64,000 nt of DNA from Varanus komodoensis. Lineage: Eukaryota > Chordata > Lepidosauria > Squamata > Varanidae. The notes beneath the pieces are model-generated. The model had not been told where the DNA came from, made no database searches, and worked only from the letters and a program-made list of their open reading frames with translations. This document shows positions 36,631-48,171 of this stretch, piece by piece. The stretch lies in assembly GCF_004798865.1 (NCBI RefSeq), contig NW_025335568.1, positions 4,444,852 to 4,508,851 on the forward strand, written 5' to 3'. Each line of letters opens with the position of its first letter. The first letter of the stretch is position 1. The position numbers and the translations under genes are program-made.

Positions 36631-37131
36631 TTATCCTGTTATTGACTTATCCCCACTACCCCAAGAATGACCTATCACACTGCAGCTGCCTGGAAAGGCA
36701 GATTCACCCCAGCTGTTTGGTCAACTACACGGGTTAGCTTAAAAAGTACACTAAGCGATCAGGAACTTGGAACCTGCACAGCTGCGATCATACAACACAG
36801 TATAGGATGTAAAAAAGGAAAAAAATGGGGCACCTTCTTAATCTCAGGATCTGAGCTCTCAAAGAGATGGCACATTTCTAGCCCATATAGTTAGGAAAAA
36901 TGTGAAAATGAATGTGATTAGGAATTCTGGGAAAGAGATTGAAAAGAAAACTGCTATGTGAGAGAGAAAAGGAAATTCCTAATGCAATACCTTTACCGTA
37001 TACCCTATACCTATGGTGTGCATGACAGGGTGGTGCAACCACTAACACAAAGCCGTCCAGCACAACACCCATCAAATTAGCTGGAGTACCGACGCTGTCC
37101 GTGCTGTGCACATTTCCCGCCTCCTGTGCTG

Positions 37132-37410
37132 CTAGAATCCAGAGTCATGTGATGAAGCTGAAAGGTGGGAAAATTCAAGACAGAATTCACGCACCATGCG
37201 GTGAAATTATGGGCTTTACTACCACAAAGTGTGATGACCTTCCACAATTTAGATGGCTTTAAAGGGGGGCTAAACCCACAGAGGACAGGGCCGTTGATGG
37301 TTATTGGGCATGACACCCATGCAGCCTCCAGGTTCAGTAGCAGCAGGATGCCTCTGATATCCGCTGCTCTAGAACACGAGCCAACGGTTATGTCCTTGGG
37401 AGGAAGCACG
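37132..37410 (+). mobile_element. CR1 LINE 3' end (NLDGF subfamily)
   Basis: The end of CR1 ORF2 is followed by the start of its 3' untranslated region. Readable pieces include GTCATGTGATGAAGCTGAAA, the region encoding LPQSVMTFHNLDGFKGGL, and then GACAGGGCCGTTGATGG. It is the same family as at 3142 and 42,240. It is 5' truncated and more diverged than the 42-kb copy. Confidence 0.75.
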
Positions 37411-40400
37411 CAAGCCGTCACCAGGTTGTGAATATCTACCGTCATCAGGCTGTGAATATCTGTCCTCACGGCTTGACAGTGCTTCTCCTCAGAAGTTTCA
37501 CTTTTAAAAAAAGAAGCAAACCTTTAACTTATTTCTACGGTAGGTGTCATGCAACTCCTGATCCTCATTCTGCAAGTGAAATGCAAGATACTTTACAAAA
37601 TGCAGTGTCCACAATCATAGCTACTTATAAAACTATTTTTAACAAGTTTTGCAGGGTTGTAATTCCATTAAGTACCAAATTAAATTAGCCATCGAGAGTC
37701 CACTGGATCTTTCTGCTCCTGAACTGCAGCGACCTACTTATCTTCTCAGGCCGCTGTGGAAAAATTTGGGGAGTTTCAGTGCTGCTAGGAGGAGTTATTT
37801 TATATTGCCCTTTGACTGACCGATAAACACTGAATCAACATGTCAAAGCACTGCTCTCGCTATTAGATGGGTGAGTTTCCTTTTGGAAAACAGATGGATG
37901 TGCACACACACAAAATAAAAATGCAGCGTATCTATTGGTAGTCACTGCACTGTCCTTGTAACAGAGGGTCACCAGCATCCCTTTGGGGGCTATTCCAGGG
38001 CTGCCTGCTGCCACCTATCTAAATTTAAATGTTTTTCCTCTTTTTGAAAAACCCTACCTTTCCCCCCAACCCTACACACACCCTTCCCCAAGAGGCCTTC
38101 CACACACAGGAATTCCGCAGCATAGTTTTCTAAGCTTAGAGGACAGCTAACCCACAAGAAAGCCCCCTTTGACGGCGTCTATTCCAACCATGTACTACTA
38201 AAAAGCAAGTTCCGCTGAACACAGCAAAATAGACTCATTTCCAAGTCCTCCTTCTAAGGGCCAAACTAAAAGTTACACGAGAAGGGAAAAAAGGTAGTTG
38301 CAGGAGGCCGCCCGCTTATTTAGAGAAGCAAGGAGAGGAGGAACTGTATTAATCCTTTCCTGAGCAATATCCCGCAAATTGTTTGCCTTGTCAGGGAAAG
38401 GAGAACAAGCCTATGGGGTAAACATAAACCTTGAGTGGAAAATCATGCGACGGGAAAAGTTATTCTCTCCTCCCTTCTCCACAGTCCTTCTCAAACACAT
38501 TTCGTTATTTTTAAGCACAGGCAGGGAAATCCATCACAGCTCTCCTATTTTACTTAAAACTTGGCCTTCATATACAAGATAAAAATGCCCTGGGCATAGA
38601 GAAGCAGCCTAGCCTTCTCCCTGATATTTAGCCTTCTATGTGCAGGATTTTTTTTTTTACTTCAAATCATGTGAGCCTCTACTGAATCAGACCTGCTGTA
38701 GCTTAGGGTACAGGTTCATCACCTCACTGAAAGCTTAGATTAAAGTAAACAAGTATACAATCAGGCAGAACAAATACAGTCAAAATCACAGCTCAGGTTT
38801 GTTCTGTTCTCACAGGTGAGACACAAGACACCCGAATGGGAGTTAAGGATGCATGTCAATGCAGTTCCTGGACAACAAAATGTAACTAGGGAAAGTTGAT
38901 AACACTGCCATTCACATTCCTCTGCCCCAGTGCCCAAATTTTCATGCAAAGCAGAACAGTTCATAACAAAGAGCACTGCACTTCCTTGAAGAACAGGCCA
39001 GAGACAGCAGGATGGCAAAGAAGAGAAGTAGAGCAAGGTTGGATTATTTAAGACCACACCATGGTGTTCAAAAATTAAACTTCCCCGCACACTTCTATTG
39101 CACAAGGCTGCATATAATGAAGCAGTTTTACAAAAGCCATTTGAATTGTTCCTTGCATGGACTAGCCAGTTTCTTAATGATTCAATGAGTTACCAAATAT
39201 TCTCAGGACTCAACACCACTGCCAGACAATAAAAAGAGATTTTACACTGGATTAATACTCATGTGACTTGCGCCATAATCTGCTTCATAAGGATCCATTT
39301 ATAGAATGCTTCCACTTTGGAAAACAAAGGAGAAGCAAGAACAGCAGCTCTCTACATCATCCGGTAAGTGCAGAACTATGCTACAGAGCATTTAACTCAA
39401 GGAAGAATCCATATAATTTCTGCCCTTTACTACTGTAAAGGGCAGAAACTATACGGTCATTAAACATCAGAAAAGAGGAGAGGAGATCATAGCTTTGATG
39501 CACTTCCATCCTGCACTGAAATACAGACCCACTTCAGAAGAAAAAAAAGAGCAAACTTGCCTTCTGATGCGAGCTGTGGACAAATCTAGGCAACTTCTCT
39601 CCAATATGGAGCAAAAGCCCTTTACCGGAGGCCCAAAATATCATGTCCTCCCTCCATAGCCATTCAATTTGCACACAAGAGCCAATTTCTTTACAACCTG
39701 GTAATGCTATCTAATTTACTCAACATGTTTTAATACATGTTAGTGGTTCCACAGTACACTAATCAAATAAAACATGCAAAAGAAACCAACCAAATGTATC
39801 TAAGAAACTGGGATTCCTTATGCTGATTATAGCATCCTGAAACCAGGTATGATGAACAGCAGTACAAAAAGTGTCTATAAATATAGCGGTCTAGAACCCC
39901 AGCGTGTGGACCTAATAGGACACCAAGCTCCCAGTCCGTTTGTAGAGCCTTTTGGAGATCCTGCAAGAGTCAGGGCTGGGCATCCTATCCCTGCCCCTTG
40001 GAACAAACTGGCACAGAGAAGTTATCTCTGATCTGTCTGCTGGGGCACTGTGCACCCAGTGCCGCCCCCCAATAACTTGTTTCACAGGACACTGGACGCC
40101 ACGCAAAGCAAGAGGTTCAGCTAGTACAAGCCAAGAAGCTTTCTCCGTGCCATGAGGGACGCTCAACTCCATACAGTCTCACCACAGAAAAAAGCTAGAA
40201 TGGGTGGAGGAGCAGCAGATGACTCCAGTCAATGTGACCATACCCACTGAAGTCACCCAACCCAGAGGGTCTAGGCAGCAATACAGCCCCCCACCCAGCC
40301 TGGTTCTCTTCCACTGATGGAGAAGATGAAGCTTCAGAACAGGATTCTCTGCACAGATCTCTACTCATCCGTGATACCCACTGGGTGGGTTCAGATGATA

Positions 40401-42239
40401 CTTAAAACTCCAGAGCTGCTGGGGCAGGGTCATTCAGCTGTGCCTACCCAAGAAACAGGCACAGTGGGGGTCCTCAGGTGACGTCCCTCTGCCCGCCCCC
40501 CGGCACTTTCTGCTTCCCTGCCCTATGCACCTACCAGTGCTGGACTCTATGAGTCAGTCTCCATCTCTTCACCTAACAAGGTTTTGAGACACTGGGAGAG
40601 GAAAGACCCTTGCATGTACCCTTAGTTCTTCAGAAGAGAGACAGTAAAATTATACTACCCTGAGATCAATAGCAAAATTTACATTAGCTTCAGAGGGTTA
40701 GACTGACATCCTTTGCTACCTTTACAAACACTTACAAAGTGCCAGTTCAGGAACTACATTTTACCTGCCTCCGCATAGAGAAAATAAAGCGTTCATGTGG
40801 GAGAAAATGCCTTGAATCAAGTTAGCAACATGCTGATCTGGTGGCAGAATTGGGAGATATGGGACAAGGCATGAACCCCAGCATCCCAGACTGGCCAATA
40901 AACTTGCCAAAATTCAGGCCTATGTAAGATGAAAGCATGCAGATATGACTGAGTGAGAGACAGACAGACCAACCCTTTAAAGGCCATGTCATAACTGGAA
41001 CAGAAAATGCACATCCCCCTCATCTGCTTTGAACAATAATCGGTAAATAAGGCACAGATGCATAAAAAATGAAGTTTTATTATTAAAACTTATTAAAGTC
41101 CAACAATGTGCATTCCTAGTCCCATGTTGTAAAGCACACAGTCTCGGCCACTCAGCTTTCCCACTGAATTAAAACCTTGCCATGTTCAATGTGCCAAATA
41201 CAAATTTCCTAAGCAGACTGAGCAGGATCAAAACAGGAATTAAAACATGGTTGCTCTTCTTCCCCACAGCAACATGGGGGAAACTAATACCGTGAAATAG
41301 AGAGATGCTGATTTAACTCTTAAATCCATGTATCATTTTACTATGCAGCTGAAAAGGGGGGGGGGGGTTATCTGTGTTCTGCAATTTAAGGCAACTTACT
41401 TTACTTGCAAATTTCTAGCACCTCCCCCCTACAAAAACTGACCAGAAGTTTTTCTTGATGCAAACAAAAAATTGCCACGGCGTCCGTTTTGTGCAGTGCG
41501 CCTAGCAGGTTCCAGTGATCCACACATGCTGTCTCCCCATTCCATTATGCCTCTCTCTTCTAGAAATCCCCTGACAGGAATAGAAAACTCGCAAACATTT
41601 TCACAGTATCTGGCCTACTCCCTGCAAACTTTCCCAAAGCCAGAGAGAGAAATAGCTAATCTAAACACCCAACTGGGGAAAACGCTGCTTGTAGCATTGA
41701 GTTCAGCTCCAGAGGCCCTAGCAGGGCCCAACCTTCTCCATTTGCAGCAAATCAGCACCGCTATAGAGTGAAAACATATGGAAAAAAGCAAAGAAACTGA
41801 ACACATCAAAATGGGCCACGATTCTCTTTACAGCAATATCTGCTTTTCCCAGGTTTGAATGTCATTCTATATTTAGCATGAGAAAGAGAGCAAAGAATCC
41901 CTCCCTTCCTGTCACTTTTTCCATCCCTGGATGACACCCTCAGAACATCAAAAAAAATAAGCCAAGCACATCTGCACTGGGTTTTTGCCCCTCCTAACCA
42001 ATCTCAAGTTGGAATCAGCGCCAGCTTCTTTATCACAGTGGGGAAGAAACTGCAGACAGGAGCACTTGCCTCTGTGCAGAAGGGCTCAGGCGTACACAGA
42101 GCAAAAATGGTCGCTTTTAAATGTCAGGCACCTTCAAAAGGATGCCTCCTTCAAGGGACACGGTTTACTTGGACTCATCACAGACTGACAAAATTTGGCA
42201 GTCATTAAGAGGAGACATCCTCTTATGAAACAGTAAATT
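37411..42239. other. No gene seen
   Basis: I recognise nothing coding over 4.8 kb. A near-perfect hairpin at 39,412-39,453 and a G12 run at 41,356 are the only structured features. The 114- and 99-codon frames at 38.8 and 41.5 kb have no recognisable domains. Confidence 0.5.
39412..39453. repeat. 19-bp hairpin with one mismatch
   Basis: TTTCTGCCCTTTAC at 39,417-39,430 and its exact reverse complement at 39,435-39,448 are separated by TACT. After one mismatched pair, the outer TATA/TATA extends the stem to 19 positions. The loop is too short for a typical microRNA precursor. Confidence 0.9.
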
Positions 42240-42700
42240 CTGTGGACGTTTCTGGTCACCGCACCTAAAAATGGATATTGTACTGTGGGGAAAGGACAAG
42301 AAAAACACAAGGAAAAATTACAACATCTGGCACTGTTTAGCTTAGAAAAGAGGAAAGGAGAGATGTGCTGGAGGTGTATACAGTTACAGACAGTATGGAG
42401 AAAGTGGACAGGAAGACGTTTTTCTTCCTCCCGTATAATACCAGAAGCCAGGGTCAGCCATTCCGTTGGTCGGTGAGAGGATAAAAGGAAGTCCCTCTTC
42501 CCACAGTGCATGATTAAAACTATGGAATTCACAAGATGTAGTGATAGCCACTAATTTGGATGGCTTTAAAAGGAGGTTGGAGAAATTCATGGCAGAGAAG
42601 GTATCAATAGCAACTATTTTGGGTCAAGCAAAGAGCAGATTACAGAATAGGGATTCATTCTATGTTAGAAGGGGGTTACATGCCCCTTATACACTCCAAT
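42240..42700 (+). mobile_element. CR1 LINE ORF2 C-terminus and 3' end
   Basis: In pieces of all three frames it reads through the C-terminal part of CR1 ORF2: the FWSPHLKMDIV region, then QHLALFSLEKRKGEMCWRC, VEKVDRKTFF, NTRSQGQPF-like, KRKSLFPQ, and finally IATNLDGFKRRLEKFMAEK. The 3' untranslated region follows briefly. This is the clearest example of the CR1 subfamily that gives the fragments at 3142, 12,237 and 37,132. It carries several frameshifts. Confidence 0.88.
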
Positions 42701-43082
42701 TCACAGCTTGGGTGTACTCTGCAATTCAGTCCAGGTTTTGGTGTTGGCCAGTAGTGCATTTGCTGGTGCTTTGAATCTCAAAACCCAAAATATTTATTAT
42801 TAAATTTATATCCCACCTTTTTTCTTTTAAAGAAAAGAACCAACATGGGCAAAGGAAAACCGAACCAAGCTACACAGTGCACAAATAGCGCTTTCAGACT
42901 AACACTGCACCTGCTTCAAATCATTTTGCAAGGTAAATTTACAAGGCAAGAGTAAAATTAGTGTAATTTTGCCCCATCATCCTTCCCTTTCTAATTTTTC
43001 TCTAGGTTAGCGGCATATCCTAACAACTTCAGTTCTTCATAACTTAGTTAGCAAAGCCTTTCACATTTTAAAGGTTGCAACT

Positions 43083-43160
43083 TTATTATTTATTTATTTA
43101 TTTATTAAAACATTTTTATGCCGCCCCATTCGCCGAAGCCTCGGGGCGGCTTACAACATA
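43083..43160 (-). mobile_element. L2 LINE 3' terminus, minus strand
   Basis: A (TTTA)n tail is followed by CATTTTTATGCCGCCCC, ATTCGCCGAAGCCTC and GGGGCGGCTTACAAC. The 8-base arms GCCGCCCC/GGGGCGGC are perfect and match the arms of the young L2 at 63,382-63,410. Only the last 75 or so bases of the element are present. Confidence 0.85.
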
Positions 43161-46100
43161 GATTTAGTATCCTTAAGCTTGGCAGAGTTCCACATTTTTG
43201 TGGCAAAACCCTCTGAAAAACAATGTTTTTAAAAAAGAATTATTTAAAAAAGTATCTTGGTAAGTGCTTTAGCCACTGAATTAGGAGTCAGGAACTGGAA
43301 GCTCTCAAATTCCTCCATGCTTATGCCAATCCATAGGCAAGTAACATGTGCAGAGTGTAAATGTGTGCGTGGGCGGGGGGGGCATTAACAAGGTTAACCA
43401 ATGGTCTAGAAAAAGAGCCTTATCAGCATTCTCTCTGCTGTTTCAAGTGAAAGTATTAGAAGTAATAAATTCTGCAAAGGTTCTTATTTTGGGCACTATA
43501 CTGTAACGAACACCCTTTCTTGTTCAAAATATGTAATTACTAGATCAGATAAGTAATAAAATGGCAAGAAGGACAAATGGCACCTCAAACGTTTGCACGT
43601 GTGCAACACCGCTTCGGACACACACGTTAACGTGACCGCAGAATCCCCACTGGCATCAGTAAATGGAGTAATATAGAAGAAAAAGGGGAAAAACAAAACA
43701 GGGCAGCACTCACAAGCCAAAGGTTTTCCAAAGGAAGATGGCCGTACTCCATTTTCATGAGTAGTTAGGTCCAGCTGGAGGAACACTGGAAAGAAAGTTT
43801 AGTTTCTAAGCCATCCTTGCCTGTGCCTTGCGATGGGTAACAATAGTTCCAACAATAAAACCAGCAGAAAAATGCATGTGCTGCATGCAAGTAAAAAAAA
43901 AGATCGCAAGTAAACGATGTGAATGGTAAGGGTATAGCTTAACAAGTCCCATTTCTGAAGGTCCATTATAGAAAACTGGGTTCATGCCAGTACAAGAAGA
44001 TACACTGCACTTAAAATCACCGAAAACCAGGTGCTACAGCTTTCCATCTGCCCGAACATGGTACTTCGGATGGTGTGGTTTGCCACCATGGGAGCCAGAG
44101 GGAAGGCCACAATGCCCACCCAAAGGCCTATGTGAGAAAGGCAGGCCCCACCACGGCTCAGTGGGAATGAAATGGCACAGCACCAGCCCTCTGGCAATAG
44201 ACTGCCATGCTCACTGCAGACTGGATGCCATAAAACCGGGCTCACAGAAGCCATTTACTTCTAAAAGGTGCCTTTGGATGCAATCAGCTTTTTTGTCAAT
44301 CCATCTGTGTCACATTATCTCCTTGGCTACTTATGCAAATAATTGAGATACTTGACAATAAATATGTCAATTTAGTATCTATAAATCAAGCATTAACTGG
44401 GTTCTATGCAGATTCTCAAAAGCTACAGAGAAGGCCAGTTTGATCGCCCATCATATTCTGACTAGCATATGCACATGCACTCAATAGCTTTTCACTACTG
44501 AGATGCTCCCTCACTGGAGCCAGAACCTCCTTCCCTTTCATTTATTCAAGGAGAGAACCATCCTGAACCCCACAAACCTGATGGGTCTTGTGTTCATGTT
44601 AGTCAGAAGGGTGAAAAGCACGATGCTTCTGGAAAGGACTAAATGTAAACTTTTTGAATTACAGAGTTAAACACGAAACAGATCTTGTCACTGCCTTGGA
44701 TGTGCAAATTGTCTCCAAGGTCTAGATCTCTTCTGGAACATCAGTTTGGGAGACACCAGGCCAGATTTAATCCAGTTATGAAATGCAGCCTGCCTACTTT
44801 TTGCAAACAGTAGGGGTGTGGAGGAAAAAAATCATACTTTAAATATTGCCTTTAAGGAACCAATTTGAGATGATGTGAGAAAAGCAAGTATCTTTATATA
44901 CACTGAAAGGAAATACCCCTTTAATGAAAAAGGCAGTTATATCCAAAATGCATTATGAGAACATTTTGCCCTCTTCTACATAAAAAGCATGTTTATTTTC
45001 AAAAGATCATTCATCTTCATTCCTGAATATCCAAACCAGTCTCTGAAAAGAGACTGAGAGCATACTGCCAGAGATAAGAACATTTTGCAAAACAGAGCTC
45101 AATTGCCTGCATTCTCTTTGCCCCAGTTTTATTTTAAGTATGAAAAAGTGATGACTTCCAAATTTAAACATGATGGCAAGGCCCAGAAGAATTTGACTTG
45201 TCCATGTGCCAGACATATAACCAACAGTTCAGACTTTTAAGTATATTTTTATTAGCCTACTTGTACATACTTACAAACATTCATGTGTTGAAAATCAGTG
45301 GGCCCAGAAGCATAATAAGGAAGCTCTGTAGCTGGTATCCCACAGACATGTACTGTTTGCTATTGGTTAGCAGACAAACAGCAGTTTCCAAGCCTGTAAT
45401 AACCAGTAATCAATGCTGATTTAAGAGATAATTGGATGTTATAGCAACCATGTTAGCTAATGCCTCTCCAATTCACATGCCATAATATTCCCTCTGCACC
45501 TCATACAGTTTCCATCTTACACTGTTTTACAACAAACTTGCTCCTTACACTAAAACACGCTCAGCATAAGCTGAGCATTTATCATCAGCATTTATCCTAG
45601 CAATCTACTATATAATGCAATCCAAAGGGCATGTCTTTGCCCTCAGCAATCCTAAAGTATGCAGAAGTATAAAGCTTTTTTAAAGTGTCTTAGTTCACAG
45701 ACCAATGAAGCCAGAGCACACCCAATGGCCTGAAAAATGTCAAGTGTCCATCTGAAAAACAACAACAACACAGAAAATGGGGAAGAAGGGAATGAAATTG
45801 GCCTCTTACAGTTTATTGTACTCTGGAAGATGGCAAAGCTACATGGTTGGCTGAGCAGAAGCACTCCTGCTAGTGCGCCAGGGTATGGGAATCTCACTTG
45901 TACTTTAAGGTCTCACTTGTACGCAATGTATAGGGAAAAGCTCTAACCAAACCGGGAAGGGGGTAATTTCTGAGTAAGAATGTACAGGAGCAGACCACAA
46001 CAGAGAGAATAATTGTAAAGTTAGCTTTCTTGAACCTATGTTTTATTCAAATCACACTACAGTACACTCTAATATCTCCTGCAAGTTTCCTTAACTATTT

Positions 46101-46476
46101 TTTTCTAGTTTTCTATCTCTAATTTCAACTCATAATTCTTAAAAATCAGAAATCGGAAGGTATGTAGCAATAAGTCACTTCTGTTCTTTCGACAATTTTA
46201 GTTTGTTCCTTGACTGAATGTGCATACTGCCAAACATTTATCAAATTTATTTCACTTAATGCCAACAATGAATAATAAAAAGCAAGTGAATAGTTCAAAT
46301 TTCAGTTAAAATATTCCATTCCATTGCAGAGCAATTTGTTCGGCCAAATCAAGACAAGCATAGTTTACTATATTTCCGTTACAGAGTTAGGAGCTTTCAG
46401 ACAGGGTATCTGACTGCAATAAGATGTTTAAAACATTAAGTATTTCACACAATGTTCTGAAAGAAAGCATTCTGCA
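43161..46476. other. No gene seen
   Basis: No gene or domain is recognisable. The opposed 90- and 120-codon frames at 43,982-44,346 are shadows of each other and have no known homology. Confidence 0.5.
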
Positions 46477-46785
46477 AGAATCTGCCTTGTATCAAGTAAG
46501 ATGTTTGATCCATCTAGTTCAATCTTGTCTAAATCTGCTTTCCCAATCTGATGTCCTGGTCTGAGACTAAAATTTGCATCAGTCCCAACTAGCACAGTCA
46601 AGGAACAAGAGCACTGGGAGTTGGAGGGCACCAGTTTCAGGAAATCTGGCCTATGCTGAATGACAGTCCCTCTCCAGCGTCAGACAAATCTTTCCCCAGA
46701 CCTTCCGACACAGCCCAGGGCCTGAATTTGGGACCTTTTGCATGCAAAGCATGTATCCCACCACTGAGCTACAACTCAGTTCTCC
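46477..46785 (-). mobile_element. tRNA-derived SINE split by a MITE
   Basis: The minus-strand head has TAGCTCAGTGGTGGGATACA and GCATGCAAAAGGTCCC. The far end has GATCAAACATCTTACTTGAT followed by ACAAGGCAG. The middle is interrupted at 46,538-46,641 by a palindromic element. Without the insert the SINE is about 200 bases, as expected for the family. Confidence 0.78.
46538..46641. mobile_element. Palindromic MITE-like element inside the SINE
   Basis: Its first half (CTTTCCCAATCTGATGTCC) answers its second half (GGAGGGCACCAGTTTCAGG) as an imperfect inverted repeat, with GCATCAGTCCCAACTAGCAC in the centre. AAATCTG occurs immediately on both sides (46,531-46,537 and 46,642-46,648) and is a candidate target duplication. 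The insert is younger than the SINE. Confidence 0.72.
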
Positions 46786-47107
46786 ATGTGAAAACGAATA
46801 GATAAAAGCCAAGAGAGGCGGTAAAAAGGAACAGTTCAAAGAGGACCAGAGAGGGCTGGAGGAAGGGAGAGGAAAGTGTCTAAATAAGGCTATTGTTCTC
46901 TTTAAATAAAAGAGATCAGACAGCCAAGCTCCATGGAAGAGACTAGCTTTAAAGGTAGCCAAATTAAAATCTCTGAAGATAAAACTGTTGACTGAGATGG
47001 GCTAAGGAACAGCACCTCTGTAATGATGATCTCTGTGGAAGTTGTTCTCTATGGAGAGTAAAGAGCTCTGGGTATTTCTACACCTTTCCCAAACATTGTG
47101 AGGGATG

Positions 47108-47480
47108 TGTTATTATTTACTTCTTCCCTTTATTTATGTGCTGGGTTATGCCCCACCTGTTTTCCTTCCCAGGAAGGAAAGGCGACTTACACAATTCTCC
47201 TCCTCTCAATCTTATCTTCACAGCAACAAGCTTGTCAGGTCAGTTGGCCTGCCAGTCTGCAGCTGGCCCAAAGTCACTCAGGGAGCTCCATGGCTGAGCG
47301 GGGACTAGAACCCAGGTCGTCTGAGTCCCAGTCCTGCACTACAGGATCAGCACGCAACACGGGCGCTTTGCATCTCACTTCTTCCTCTCAGAAACCTAGG
47401 GAACGCATGACTCTCCTCTTCTCTCCTCCCCACAACCACCCTGTGAGACAGGTTGGGGAAAGAGTCAGTGAAGACACAAC
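47108..47480 (-). mobile_element. Second SINE family, minus strand, with partial extra copy
   Basis: The main copy (47,108-47,345) reads on the minus strand as GGGTTCTAGTCCCCGCTCAG (B-box region), GAGCTCCCTGAGTGACTTTG, CTGACAAGCTTGTTGC and GTAAGTCGCC. A second piece (about 47,430-47,480, CCCCACAACCACCCTGTGAG then ACAGGTTGGGG) repeats its middle. The same family, better preserved, is at 57,245-57,825 and in plus orientation at 54,028 and 54,985. The 152-codon plus-strand frame at 47,098-47,556 runs through these repeats and is not a gene. Confidence 0.75.
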
Positions 47481-47600
47481 CCTATGGACTGCCCCCTCAC
47501 TCTTTAGACACCCCCAGCTCAGAGTCTTCCAAAAGCCCTATCCCTTCCTTGGCTGAAGCTGGCAGGGAAAGAGGAACGGGGGAGCTCTCTGCCTTCTTAC

Positions 47601-47746
47601 CTGTGATCTGAGGTTTCAGGTGGACCACAGGTAGCCTCCAAGGCCACCCTTCCTCCCCCAGTGCCCGACACTACGAAAGGAGCCGGCGGAGCCAGGCACT
47701 TGCGCGCGTGACCACCTCTCTTAAGTGCCCCACACTGGCTGCTCTT
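47601..47746 (-). other. Candidate 146-base exon, minus strand
   Basis: On the minus strand a long pyrimidine tract ending TTGCCCAG gives a strong acceptor, and CACAG then GTAAGA gives a strong donor. The 146 bases between are open in one frame (48 codons plus two bases, beginning KSSQCGALKRGG), while the other two frames contain stops. The stretch is locally GC- and CpG-rich (ACGCGCGCAAG, CGCCGGC, TGTCGGG), unlike the DNA around it. It lies 2.5 kb downstream of the inferred promoter on the same strand. I do not recognise the peptide. It could be an alternative early exon or a chance alignment of signals. Confidence 0.3.
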
Positions 47747-47852
47747 CTGGGCAATATGTGAGGGAGGAGGAAGAAAGACTGGCCATATGAGTGGACAGAG
47801 GGGAGGAGAGCAACTGGATAGGTGGGTGAACAGAGAGGAGGAGGTTAACAAG

Positions 47853-47888
47853 GCAGATGGGCAGGGCAGGGGAGGGGGGGAGGGCGAG
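47853..47888 (+). repeat. G-rich tract, possible G-quadruplex
   Basis: Several G runs (GGG, GGGG, GGGGGGG, GGG) separated by one to three bases fit the loose pattern for a G-quadruplex on the plus strand. On the minus strand the same bases are part of the pyrimidine-rich stretch preceding the candidate exon acceptor at 47,747. Confidence 0.5.
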
Positions 47889-48039
47889 GAGCTGCAGCAG
47901 GGGAGGAGGGCAGTTCTCAGCAGCCATTTATTTCACCAATCTGAAATAGTGAAGACTAGTGCACTATATAATTTAAAGATCTACTGAATGAAAAGAGTCC
48001 CACCCATAGGTTCAGTGAATATGATTTGCATTTTTGCCA

Positions 48040-48171
48040 TTTTTAATTGGTTGATTGTTTTATCATTTTTATTGCTGTTTTACTGTTGTTTTATCATTGT
48101 TTTACTGTAAGCCACCCAAAGAGCCATTGGGCTATGGGGCCACATATAAATGTAATTAAATAAATAAAATG
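48040..48171 (+). repeat. L2-like LINE 3' end
   Basis: TTTTACTGTAAGCCACCCAA, then AGAGCCATTGGGCTATGGGG, then ATATAAATGTAATTAAATAA is the familiar terminal block of old squamate L2-type elements. It sits behind a T-rich 3' untranslated region. Confidence 0.65.

Noticed and set aside
47098-47556. 152-codon plus-strand frame
   Set aside because: It reads through minus-strand SINE copies.
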